In this document: piece after piece, positions 16,496 through 23,453 of the stretch
How positions within the stretch are numbered: position 1 is the stretch's first letter
Layout of the letters: each line of letters opens with the position of its first letter
From: Chth-196 sp044376515
GTDB taxonomy: Bacteria; Verrucomicrobiota; Verrucomicrobiia; Chthoniobacterales; Chthoniobacteraceae
Length of the DNA: 23,634 nucleotides
Assembly (NCBI GenBank): GCA_044376515.1
Contig: JBILKV010000056.1
Span: 1-23,634, forward strand
Reading direction: 5' to 3'
Translations under genes and position numbers: made by a program
Notes under the pieces: model-generated
Database searches by the model: none
What the model was told of the DNA's origin: nothing
The model's input: the letters and a program-made list of their open reading frames with translations, nothing else

Positions 16496-17749
16496 TCACT
16501 CCGCGAGGCACCAAAGAGTGGAATCAGTCCGGACGAAAAGCTGGCCTCCGCTCAAGGCGGGAGTGCAGAGGGTCAGCTCCTTGGTCTGCTCGTTCAGAGG
16601 AAGTTGAAGTTGTCCGAGCACGGCGCCCTCGGGGGCGTTGATGTCAACGACCTGCACGAGTGCCTTCTCACTCACCAGCGCGACGCGGCCCCCCGCCCCT
16701 ACAGGCGAACCGCTGAAGGGTCCCGTGAGGCGGAGCTTCCACTTGACCTCGCCGGTTGCGGCGTCCGCCATGGTCAGGATCCCTGCGTTGTTTACGCTGA
16801 AAAGACGGCTCTTCAACAGCAACGGGCTGATGGTGGACGGGTTGATCTGACGCGCGTTCCACTTGGAAACCGGTTCCTTGCCCGGGGCGGGGACAGCGAG
16901 AGCGGTGATGCCTGCGGCAGGGACGTAAGCCACCCCGTCCTCCACCACGCTCGAGCTCATCGATGACGCGGAGGGCCCAAACTCCCAGAGCGTCTTGCCC
17001 GTGGCCGCCTCCACCGCCACCACCCCCTTGGTGGACTGCAACAGCACGCCCTCGGGAGAGTCATTGCGCGACGGCAACGGAACCGGGCTGGTCCAGTTCG
17101 CCGAACGTGGACGTTCCAATTTCCAAAGGTTGCGGCCGGTGGCCGTGTCGATTCCAAGGGAGTAGCTCTCGCTGTCGTTTTCTATCGCCACGATCAGGGT
17201 CCTGCCCACCACCACCGGGGAGGAGGCCATCCCGAGGCTGTTGCTTGCGTTGGAGTAGTCGACGGTGAGACCGCGCAGCCACAGGAGGTTTCCCTCCAGA
17301 TCAAAGGCCGCCAGATCATTCGAGCTCCAGAGGGCGTAGACGTGACGTCCGTCGCTGCACGGGGTGCTGGCCGCCACGCAGGTTTTGGCATGCGTCATCG
17401 TCCGCCCGGTGGCCGTCAATTGCCTTGTCCAGAGCGGCGAACCATCCTTTTTGAGGAAGCAGAGCACCTGCAACTTGTCCTGCCCCGGACCGTCGGCGGC
17501 CGTGACGAAGACCTTCTCTCCAACGATGATCGGACTGGAAAGCCCGCGCCCCGGGAGCTTGGCGCTCCAAGCCGTTTTGGGCTGTTTGGGAATCACCGCA
17601 TCGGCAGCCTGCCCCGAGTGGGAAGGACCGCGGAAGGCTGGCCAGTCGGAGGCCATCGACGGCGCACTGGTCGCGGCGAGTGTCAGGCACGCCGAAGACG
17701 AGGCGAGGGTCACACGCAGGAGGGAGCTGGTGCTAACAAGAGAACGCAT
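16496..17749 (-). CDS. PQQ-like (BamB-type) beta-propeller protein, exported
   Basis: The product is 417 residues from the ATG at 17749. The open frame extends 94 codons further upstream, but that part overlaps the previous gene and is Arg/His-rich nonsense. The chosen Met begins a signal peptide (MRSLVSTSSLLRVTLASSSA). The mature part starts DWPAFRGPSHSGQA, the usual entry to planctomycete/verrucomicrobial PQQ propellers. Repeated strands follow: PKTAWSAKLPGRGLSSPIIV, GSPLWTRQL, GNLLWLRGL, TGRNLWKLERP, TGKTLWEFG and TGEVKWKLRL. Each shows the Trp-docking (A/D)-x-x-G-x-x-x-W pattern. It probably acts in the periplasm as a scaffold or binding protein. BamB itself, or quinoprotein dehydrogenase function, is less likely because no catalytic or Cys-disulfide features are seen. 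It lies 17 bases after the upstream gene on the same strand. Confidence 0.88.
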   Translation of the reverse strand: MRSLVSTSSLLRVTLASSSACLTLAATSAPSMASDWPAFRGPSHSGQAADAVIPKQPKTAWSAKLPGRGLSSPIIVGEKVFVTAADGPGQDKLQVLCFLKKDGSPLWTRQLTATGRTMTHAKTCVAASTPCSDGRHVYALWSSNDLAAFDLEGNLLWLRGLTVDYSNASNSLGMASSPVVVGRTLIVAIENDSESYSLGIDTATGRNLWKLERPRSANWTSPVPLPSRNDSPEGVLLQSTKGVVAVEAATGKTLWEFGPSASSMSSSVVEDGVAYVPAAGITALAVPAPGKEPVSKWNARQINPSTISPLLLKSRLFSVNNAGILTMADAATGEVKWKLRLTGPFSGSPVGAGGRVALVSEKALVQVVDINAPEGAVLGQLQLPLNEQTKELTLCTPALSGGQLFVRTDSTLWCLAE

Positions 17750-17766
17750 ACGGGAGAGGCTTGAGG

Positions 17767-18918
17767 CTAGGGGTTTGGTTTTGAATCCAACTTCAGACCG
17801 CCAAGGATCATGGAGGAGGAGGGCACGGCGGTTCCTGTCGTGTCGCACACGCGCAGTTGAAACTCCCACTCGGCGGTCCACGATTCGGTCTGCTCGTTCT
17901 GGCAGCATTTCACCAGAATGGTGTTGGTCCCGCGGTGCAACCGGCACTTGAGTTTGTACTGATCCATCCGCTGGCCACGATGGTACTCGTCGCGGCCGAA
18001 GAGGAGCGTGCCATTGAGCCAGACTTTCCACGCGTTTTTACAACCCAACCGGATTTCAACATCGCGTTCCTCGGGAAACTCGAACCCGGCCCTGGCGTAG
18101 GCGACCGCCTCCTTCAAAGGGGTGAAAGGCTTATTGAAGTCGACTTTCCCATATTCATCCGTCGACTCGAGGGTCTTCCAGAAGACCCCGCCGTTTTTAC
18201 CCTCATATTTTGGCGACATCGCGCGGTCCTTTTCGGGACCGTACTGGGCCTCAAAACCCCTGCGTTCGGTGTTATCAAACGGCCCGATGACGTCCCAGCG
18301 GGTGATGAATCCGAAGTGTTTGGGAAGGTCCACGGTTTCGCCCATTTTCCTAAGCGCCTCGGCAACCGTCTTGGTCTGGTCCTCGTCCCGCACCACCCGC
18401 AGCGCCTCCAAGTAGGCCTTTTTTGCTGCGTCCCCCTTCAGGGCTGCGGCGGCGTTGATGAGATGGGCCACCGCACCGCGGCGCAGTGACTGCACCGGAT
18501 CCCCGGTGAGTGTCACCTCAAGCGCCTTGGCCCTGACCTGGTCCGCCTGGGCAAGCAGATCGAAGGCCAACACCCTGGCGGCATCCCCGTTGCCCGTTTC
18601 CCTCACAAAAGCCTCCAGTTCCGCAAGCGGAAGTTTGCCTCCGGACTTTACCGCCCGCTCCACGATGACATTGCCGGCCAATCGCAGCCAGTTGTCGGCC
18701 ACCGGGCCGGATCTGCCCGTCTGCTTGAGCAAGAGCGCGAGCGCCTCGGGACCGGCCGCGGCGACCTTCCTCCAAGCCTCTCCCGCCTTTTCATTCCCCG
18801 CTCCTTCGGGCCCGACGAGGGTCAGTTCGCGGACATCCGGTTGCAAGTCCGCCTCGGCCCTCACGGACGCGGGGGCGGCGCTCAAACAGGCAAAACCCAG
18901 CAGCAATGTCACTCTCAT
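17767..18918 (-). CDS. Exported HEAT-like plus jelly-roll-like protein, function unknown
   Basis: The product is 383 residues with a signal peptide (MRVTLLLGFACLSAAPASVR, AEA cleavage). Residues ~40-200 are alanine/leucine-rich helices in HEAT-like pairs (AWRKVAAAGPEALALLLKQT; RRGAVAHLINAAAALKGDAA). From ~205 comes a block widespread in Planctomycetota and Verrucomicrobiota: FGFITRWDVIGPFDNTERRG, then VFWKTLESTDEYGKVDFNK, AVAYARAGFEFPEERDVEIR, LGCKNAWKVWLNGTLLFGRD and LHRGTNTILVKCCQNEQTES. This is a beta-sandwich, perhaps carbohydrate-binding; that is inference. It is the first gene of an operon with the PQQ propeller, so the two probably act together outside the cytoplasm. GCAGG lies one base before the ATG, too close to be a good Shine-Dalgarno. 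Confidence 0.8.
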   Translation of the reverse strand: MRVTLLLGFACLSAAPASVRAEADLQPDVRELTLVGPEGAGNEKAGEAWRKVAAAGPEALALLLKQTGRSGPVADNWLRLAGNVIVERAVKSGGKLPLAELEAFVRETGNGDAARVLAFDLLAQADQVRAKALEVTLTGDPVQSLRRGAVAHLINAAAALKGDAAKKAYLEALRVVRDEDQTKTVAEALRKMGETVDLPKHFGFITRWDVIGPFDNTERRGFEAQYGPEKDRAMSPKYEGKNGGVFWKTLESTDEYGKVDFNKPFTPLKEAVAYARAGFEFPEERDVEIRLGCKNAWKVWLNGTLLFGRDEYHRGQRMDQYKLKCRLHRGTNTILVKCCQNEQTESWTAEWEFQLRVCDTTGTAVPSSSMILGGLKLDSKPNP

Positions 18919-19138
18919 GCCTGCGAACCTATTGGAGCAGGAAAAAAGTACAGTAGAAAAAATCGACGCTGCAACCGCTCTGGCGCCGGGATGCGATTGG
19001 GTTTACCCTTGCGAAGGAACGCCCCCAAACAAAATAACAGGGGAGCGGTTTGCCCCCCCCAACCTGGCCCATTCAATTCTGAACGACTTTTCGACCGTCC
19101 CAGACTGTCACCCACCCTCTTGCCCAAAACCACCCCTG

Positions 19139-21448
19139 ATGAGCACTCCTGAAAACCAATCCCCCACCCCCGAGGACGCCCCCGAGTCCACAACCGCGGC
19201 TCCACTTCCCGTGGCTCCTGTGGCTCCTGTGGCTCCTGTGGCTCCTGTGGCTCCTGTGGCTCCTGTGGCTCCTGTGGCTCCTGTGGCTCCTGTGGCTCCT
19301 GTGGCTCCTGTGGCTCCTGTGGCTCCTGTGGCGACGGGGCCCGCACACGCAGCACCGCAGGAGCCCGGGCCTTCCGCCGCCGAAGCGCCCGAACCGCACG
19401 GAAGAGAGACCTCCCAGTCCCAAATCGTCTCCCGTTTGCGCAAGCTGCCGCGGCAAAAACTCATCTCCGGCGAATCGCACGAGGGGAAGGACGGGGAACA
19501 TGATTTGGAGGCAGCTCCAGTGCATCTACTCGCCCGGCACGGCCTGCTGGACAGGGCATTCATTAACAAACTGTCCAAACCCGCCGGATCGAAATCCGAC
19601 GCTGGCATTGCGGATTCCGAGGCGGAAGAAGCGCGGGCGCTCATGGAGGCGCTCTCAACGGAATCCGCCGCGCTTCCCCGAACGCTTTTCGAAGGCAAGA
19701 CCATGAATGTTTTCGGAGCGGCGGCGGCTGGCGGCCACCTCTCCCAGATCCCGGATGCCTGTTTCACCCGGGAAATTTTGCTACCCGCCAGCGTGGGACC
19801 GACCGTCCACTTTTTGGAAGTCGCCAAGGCGCACGACAAACTGTTGGAGGTTCCTGCCTTTATCTGGAAGCGGCTGCAGCGACTCAAGGACAGCGGCCTG
19901 AGCGCGGCCGAGGGAGCGGCGCTTGAAGGTCTGCTCACCCTCCTTGAGGAGGTGGTCGGCCACTATTGCAGGCTTCTGGAAGCCAACCCGACCATCTACC
20001 ACACCGAAATCCCGGCGGACCTCCGGACCGAACCGGCCCTGCGCGCCGTGCACCGCGCACACGAGTTGAAACATTACGAGCACAACGCCATCCCCTTCGA
20101 GCACCTTCCCCAGCGCTTCCAGACAGGGGCGGACGCCCTACACGCCTGGTCCCGTCCATGGATCCGGCTGCTTGAGGCGGACACCGTTTCCTTCGACAAG
20201 ATCCCCGCACAGTTGCGCGGCAGCGAGGAAGCCCGCACGGCGTGGGCCAAACCGTGGCTGCTCAAGCTTTCCAGCGAGCCGATGGCCTCCTACCAGATTC
20301 CGCCGGAATTGCGGAACGCACCCGAGGCGATCGCCGCCCGCAAGCACTACCATTGCGGGGCAGTGAGCAACGGCAATGAGGCGGCCCTGCGCGGGGTCCC
20401 CGCGGAGATCCGGACCGAACCGGAGGTCCACGCCGCGATGCTAAAGGGATGGTCGGCGTGGCTCGCAAGCCAGGGGTTGGAAAGCTGGAACCACCTGCCC
20501 GAAGTGTTCCGCGCCGAACAACGGCTGGTGGAGCAGGCCGCCGATCTTTGGATCGAGCGCATTGGAAAAAACGACGTCAAGTGGCCGGACATCCACGAAG
20601 AGATCCGGAGTTTGGAACGCGTCCGGGCGGCTTGGCTTGAGAAGCAAAAACTCTCCGCCCAGCTGCCGGCATCCCTCGCGGAAATCGCAGCGCAGCCCAA
20701 CGTCACCCGCTCCACTCTGGACCTATGGCGCCACAGCAACCATTGGAACCGCCAGCGTGCCGTGGCCTCCCTCGTGGAACTGCGCAATGCGCCCTGGCTC
20801 TTTTCCCGCCTGGACGCCTCCGCCCGCGACCACACGATGATCGCCGACGCCGCCTACGGCGGCATCACGGAACTGGTACGCCGGCACTGGTCCTACATCC
20901 AGCTTTGCCCCGCGGATTTCCAAGCCGAACCGGACCTTTTGGAACTAGCCGCTCTGGAGTGGAAAGCCGCCTTGCTGGAGGGGAAGATTCCATGGGAACG
21001 GATCCCAGGGGAACTGCACGCAGCGCCATCGCTTGCGGCCTGGAAGGCAAAACAGGATGCCAAACACCGCTCCGAAGTCCGCCGCAGCAAGCAGGAGGCC
21101 ATCGCGGGACGGGTCCAGTCGGCGCCCCACCTGCAGGACAACGAATTGACCAAGAAGGAGCTCAAAAACGCAGGGATCCGCAAACTACGCGCCGCTTACT
21201 GGTCCAAAAAGATTGCCGAAGACCGCATGAATTACATGCTGGTGCCGGAAAGCCTGCTGGACATCGAGCCCCTTCAAAACGCAATGCGCAAACAATGGGG
21301 GCCCTTGGTGCACCAGAATCCGGCTGCATTTGAAACATTCCCGGAACGCATTCGCGAAGACACGGGTATCCAGCGCGTTTACCGCATTGCCACCCGGACG
21401 AACGATCCCGAAGTCCAGGCACCGGCCGAGGAAGAGGGCCGGGAATGA
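19139..21448 (+). CDS. Large repeat protein: (Val-Ala-Pro)13 linker, ankyrin-like patch, novel ~33-residue helical repeats
   Basis: The product is 769 residues from the ATG at 19139. The open frame reaches back to 18455, but that portion is antisense to the HEAT gene. No signal peptide or membrane segment is seen, so it is probably cytoplasmic. Residues 25-63 are thirteen tandem Val-Ala-Pro triplets, then VAT. Residues ~70-180 are charged and low in hydrophobics. Residues ~189-240 resemble degenerate ankyrin-like repeats (MNVFGAAAAGGHLSQIPDAC and VHFLEVAKAHDKLLEVPAFI). From ~277 to ~755 about a dozen units share the pattern (aromatic)-x-x-(I/L)-P-x-x-(L/I/F)-R-x-x-x-(hydrophobic). Examples are YHTEIPADLRTEPALRAVHR, SFDKIPAQLRGSEEARTAWA, SYQIPPELRNAPEAIAARKH and AALRGVPAEIRTEPEVHAAM. 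They recall DUF4116-type repeats but do not match closely. Function is unknown; protein-protein binding is likely. No Shine-Dalgarno is seen. Confidence 0.82.
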   Translation: MSTPENQSPTPEDAPESTTAAPLPVAPVAPVAPVAPVAPVAPVAPVAPVAPVAPVAPVAPVAPVATGPAHAAPQEPGPSAAEAPEPHGRETSQSQIVSRLRKLPRQKLISGESHEGKDGEHDLEAAPVHLLARHGLLDRAFINKLSKPAGSKSDAGIADSEAEEARALMEALSTESAALPRTLFEGKTMNVFGAAAAGGHLSQIPDACFTREILLPASVGPTVHFLEVAKAHDKLLEVPAFIWKRLQRLKDSGLSAAEGAALEGLLTLLEEVVGHYCRLLEANPTIYHTEIPADLRTEPALRAVHRAHELKHYEHNAIPFEHLPQRFQTGADALHAWSRPWIRLLEADTVSFDKIPAQLRGSEEARTAWAKPWLLKLSSEPMASYQIPPELRNAPEAIAARKHYHCGAVSNGNEAALRGVPAEIRTEPEVHAAMLKGWSAWLASQGLESWNHLPEVFRAEQRLVEQAADLWIERIGKNDVKWPDIHEEIRSLERVRAAWLEKQKLSAQLPASLAEIAAQPNVTRSTLDLWRHSNHWNRQRAVASLVELRNAPWLFSRLDASARDHTMIADAAYGGITELVRRHWSYIQLCPADFQAEPDLLELAALEWKAALLEGKIPWERIPGELHAAPSLAAWKAKQDAKHRSEVRRSKQEAIAGRVQSAPHLQDNELTKKELKNAGIRKLRAAYWSKKIAEDRMNYMLVPESLLDIEPLQNAMRKQWGPLVHQNPAAFETFPERIREDTGIQRVYRIATRTNDPEVQAPAEEEGRE
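19211..19332 (+). repeat. Perfect 9-bp tandem repeat (GTGGCTCCT)13 plus partial copy
   Basis: Thirteen identical copies of GTGGCTCCT run from 19211 to 19327, followed by a partial copy (GTGGC) that diverges to GTGGCGACG. Every copy uses the same codons for Val-Ala-Pro. The lack of any synonymous change points to recent slipped-strand expansion and a copy number that may vary between strains. The unit length of nine keeps the frame open whatever the copy number. Confidence 0.97.
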
Positions 21449-21622
21449 GTAATGATTCTCCTACAGACTGACTCAACTCATCTTCCCGGAGATCTCACTC
21501 CGTGGTGCTCAGTGCAAAGCGAAGCCTTTTCCCGACAGTTTCATCCCAGAGTTGAAACTCCGGACCAAAAACGGTAGGTGTACGGCTTGTACCCATCGGT
21601 GGATGCGTCGGGTACTTGGGAA

Positions 21623-21694
21623 GTCTCCGTAGTTCAATGGATAGAACAATGGTTTCCTAAACTGTAAATGCAGGTTCGATCCCTGCCGGAGACA
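21623..21694 (+). tRNA. tRNA-Arg, anticodon CCT
   Basis: A 72-base cloverleaf. The acceptor stem is GTCTCCG/CGGAGAC. The D-stem is GTTC/GAAC with loop AATGGATA. The anticodon loop TTCCTAA has CCT at positions 34-36 after U33. The variable loop has four bases, and the T-arm is GCAGG-TTCGATC-CCTGC. The discriminator base is A and CCA is not encoded. The anticodon stem contains two G-U pairs, which is tolerable. It would decode AGG. It marks the switch from dense coding sequence to a decayed region, as tRNA genes used by integrating elements often do. Confidence 0.95.
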
Positions 21695-22194
21695 CTTTTG
21701 GGGAGATGTGTTTAGCGATAAGCACGAGCGAAACCCTGCGTTGTTCTAGAGCCAAAGCTAGAACGCGTTCCCCTTTCCGCCAAGGACACCGCAGCAGGCC
21801 TGACTCGCACCTTGGACGTCTCCAAGTGCTCTACTCACCAAGCGTCAGTTCCGCATGTGCACCCCTGTCACCAGATCGAAGAGCCCGTACAGGGCTTCTC
21901 CGCGCCGGCATACAGGCACCCACTTGTTCCACCGAGTCCGCACCGGCTCTGGCAAACGGCAGAAACAACAGCCAGGCCACCTCTCGGACGCCTTTAGAAT
22001 ACGGTGAGATAAAAAAGGCACTGGCATGCCGGGAAGGGGGTGTCATACCAACTCTCAATGATAACCGGAGTGTTTCCGCCCCGAATGGATGGGCCACTCG
22101 CAGCCCATGGCAACGCCGTGGGTTTGATCCGTTATCAAACATGAAGCCCTACAAGTGTCAGCGGGCACCCATGAGGAAGCCACGCTTTCGGATG
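21695..22194. other. Decayed region downstream of the tRNA, no intact gene
   Basis: Long frames are open on both strands (21706-22272 plus; 22142-21831 and 22027-21845 minus), but none shows a start with a ribosome binding site or a recognisable domain. One minus-strand piece reads PVRTRWNKWVPVCRRGEALY then GLFDLVTGVHMRN and looks protein-like; it could be a gene fragment, which I cannot identify. Two stem-loops lie at 22104-22122 (CCCATGG/CCGTGGG with one wobble) and 22123-22139 (TTTGAT/ATCAAA, five-base loop). Confidence 0.4.
22123..22139 (+). other. Hairpin TTTGAT-CCGTT-ATCAAA
   Basis: A perfect six-base stem with a five-base loop, directly adjacent to a second stem-loop at 22104-22122. 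The paired hairpins resemble the structure of short palindromic or REP-like repeats. No gene is close enough to assign a terminator role. Confidence 0.35.
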
Positions 22195-22310
22195 GACCGG
22201 GCATGTGAGTGTGCCCTTTCAGGGCGTATTCTTTTTTGGGGACGATTTTCCCATCGCGTTGCCATCGGCTGAAAGAGAAATGCTCCTTGCGGGGCGTCAG
22301 ATACGGCGAA
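22195..22310. repeat. Palindrome-bearing repeat-like segment (possible MITE remnant)
   Basis: The core holds the palindrome GCCCTTTCAGGGC at 22213-22225 (five-base stem, three-base loop), followed by T-rich and G-rich runs and a second GC-rich block near 22280. From memory, similar 'CCTTTCAGGGCG ... TTTTGGGGACGATTTTCCC' stretches recur in intergenic DNA of Verrucomicrobiota and are mis-called as small proteins. That recollection was not checked. No second copy lies in this window. Confidence 0.35.
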
Positions 22311-22497
22311 AATCCGCGCCGCTTTTCTCAACAAGGCGGAACGATTCATTCACGGGGTTCCCATCGCTCATAATCCAGAAAACTCAGATACGTGGTATCA
22401 GAAGGCGATGGGTAGAACCGGGGAGCCTGCCGTAGGGCTTTCCATCCAGCAATTACAGAAGCTGGTGTGTCACCGCCACTCTGCTTGTCTGCCGTAA
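22273..22497 (+). pseudogene. Open frame without start, protein-like, unidentified
   Basis: After the TGA at 22270-22272 the same frame stays open to a TAA at 22495-22497. It has protein-like composition (AKIRAAFLNKAERFIHGVPI, then AHNPENSDTWYQKAMGRTGE, PAVGLSIQQLQKLV) but no upstream ATG with a ribosome binding site. It may be the tail of a decayed gene. I do not recognise the family. Confidence 0.3.
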
Positions 22498-22661
22498 CTC
22501 AAGAGGAACCTCAGGGGATACAGGCGCTGTGAATCAAAGAGGGAGACTGGTTCCGAAATTCCGATTTTCCAGTTTTCCAGCCAGAAGAAAGAAAACAGCT
22601 TCCATCTAGGATGGCTTGGCTATGAGCCCAAAGTACCAGGGGAAAACTGATCTCAGGCAAG
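22498..22661. other. Gap between the unidentified frame and the direct repeat
   Basis: The stretch is AT-richer than the rest of the window, with short purine tracts and an internal TTTTCCAG doublet near 22564-22579. No gene, RNA or terminator is supported. Confidence 0.35.
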
Positions 22662-22701
22662 GCCAAATCAAACCTGCAAAATAGCGTCCGAAACGTCCGA
22701 G
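22662..22701. repeat. Direct repeat, left copy, flanking the VapBC pair
   Basis: This 40-base segment matches 23414-23453 with two mismatches (at 22668 and 22674). Its core contains two CGTCCGA heptamers two bases apart (22685-22691, 22694-22700), and a third CGTCCGA lies just outside at 22714-22720. It ends 33 bases beyond the vapC stop codon. The repeat may be an insertion scar, a recombination site or a dispersed intergenic repeat. Confidence 0.9.
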
Positions 22702-22734
22702 GTGGGATCACGACGTCCGATCCATTGACTTGGA

Positions 22735-23109
22735 CTATCTGACGAACTGCAGGCCGTGGTTCACAAAAATCTCAAAGTCTGAGGTGTTCCGTGTTGCCAG
22801 CAAAGCGCCCTTCAGAGTCGCGCACGCCGCAATAAGGGCGTCTATGCGTAGGGCGCGTCTTCTACCAGTTTGGTTGAACAACCTTGCAGCCTCTCTGGAC
22901 TGAGCTTCATCCAAGGGCACGATTTCAGTTAAAAAGGATTGAACCGCCTTTGCCTGAACTTCAGATACGGGTCCGCACAAGAACTCATACCAGGCCGGCA
23001 TGGCGGTTATCAGCACCTCCCCCTGCCCAAGCCAGTCTAGGATCTGCTTTGACTCGTCGCTTCCGACCACGAGCGCCCCTATGAGATAGTTTGTGTCCAG
23101 AAGGATCAT
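22735..23109 (-). CDS. vapC: PIN-domain toxin ribonuclease, VapC family
   Basis: The product is 124 residues from the ATG at 23109. The longer frame from the GTG at 23121 is less likely, because ATG 23109 overlaps the antitoxin stop as ATGA and has GAGAGGG just upstream. The PIN-domain acidic residues are all present: Asp5 (MILLDTNYLIG), Glu42 (PAWYEFLCG), Asp90 (LRIDALIAACA) and Asp111 (ATRNTSDFEIF), plus Asn108. Family members are Mg-dependent endoribonucleases that cut tRNA or rRNA when freed from the antitoxin. Length and all motifs are normal, so it looks intact. It forms a translationally coupled pair with the upstream antitoxin gene. Confidence 0.92.
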   Translation of the reverse strand: MILLDTNYLIGALVVGSDESKQILDWLGQGEVLITAMPAWYEFLCGPVSEVQAKAVQSFLTEIVPLDEAQSREAARLFNQTGRRRALRIDALIAACATLKGALLATRNTSDFEIFVNHGLQFVR

Positions 23110-23369
23110 TGCCCTCTCCACATTTGCCGATCTTCCCGAGCTTCCTCCAGATACTGCCCGGCTATTTTTGGATCCAGGCCATTTCCTGACTGAAGGAAAT
23201 CTTCAAACAAAATTCTAGGGGAGGATGCAGGCGCGGGAGACTGAGCTATGGAGACCGCCCGGCGGACGACTTCAGCTTGGGATACCTTCCAAAGGGCAGC
23301 TAGGTTTTTGATGCGTACCATGGTCGCTTCATCAAGGGTAAAGGTGGTACGGTGTGTCATGGTTACCAT
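23106..23369 (-). CDS. vapB: Ribbon-helix-helix antitoxin, VapB-like
   Basis: The product is 87 residues from the ATG at 23369, or 84 from the ATG at 23360, which gives MTHRTTFTLDEA. The N-terminal half is a ribbon-helix-helix domain: the strand RTTFTLDE, then helices TMVRIKNLAALW and SQAEVVRRAVSIA. The acidic, Trp-containing C-terminus (QYLEEAREDRQMWRGQ) is the likely toxin-binding tail. It overlaps the toxin start by four bases (ATGA), which ensures coupling. Such antitoxins usually repress their own operon. A near-palindrome ATGGTTACCAT covers the start codon and fits that model. Confidence 0.85.
   Translation of the reverse strand: MVTMTHRTTFTLDEATMVRIKNLAALWKVSQAEVVRRAVSIAQSPAPASSPRILFEDFLQSGNGLDPKIAGQYLEEAREDRQMWRGQ
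23359..23369. promoter_or_regulatory. Candidate antitoxin operator ATGGTTACCAT
   Basis: Five-base arms ATGGT/ACCAT around a central T overlap the first antitoxin codons. A further ACCAT follows within seven bases (TACCATACCATCAC), giving half-site-like repeats. Ribbon-helix-helix antitoxins commonly bind such short inverted repeats at their own promoters. This is a sequence-based guess. Confidence 0.35.
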
Positions 23370-23413
23370 ACCATCACTCTAAGGTCTTGGTCAGGATTGG
23401 GCAAGCAGCAGCA

Positions 23414-23453
23414 GCCAAAACAAACATGCAAAATAGCGTCCGAAACGTCCGAG
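23414..23453. repeat. Direct repeat, right copy, flanking the VapBC pair
   Basis: This is the second copy of the 40-base repeat at 22662-22701, in the same orientation, with two mismatches. It begins 44 bases upstream of the antitoxin start, so it falls in the promoter zone. The two CGTCCGA heptamers are conserved. Confidence 0.9.

Noticed and set aside
17750..18031. N-terminal 94-residue extension of the PQQ-propeller protein
   Set aside because: It overlaps the upstream gene, is Arg/His-rich and would hide the signal peptide starting at 17749.
18455..19138. N-terminal 228-residue extension of the repeat protein
   Set aside because: It lies antisense to the HEAT gene and across its promoter, with Ser/Ala-rich shadow composition. 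The start at 19139 is preferred.
19211..19332. Tandem 9-bp repeat as a CRISPR-like array
   Set aside because: Copies are contiguous with no spacers and lie in frame inside a coding sequence. It is a simple tandem repeat.
18915..19355. Minus-strand Gln-Glu-Pro or Arg-Ser-His repeat proteins opposite the Val-Ala-Pro tract
   Set aside because: These are antisense readings of the same repeat. The plus frame has far better protein-like sequence on both sides.
21587..21616. Promoter for the tRNA (TTGTAC, 18-bp gap, GGTACT)
   Set aside because: The -10 match is poor and the implied start would fall almost on the first tRNA base.
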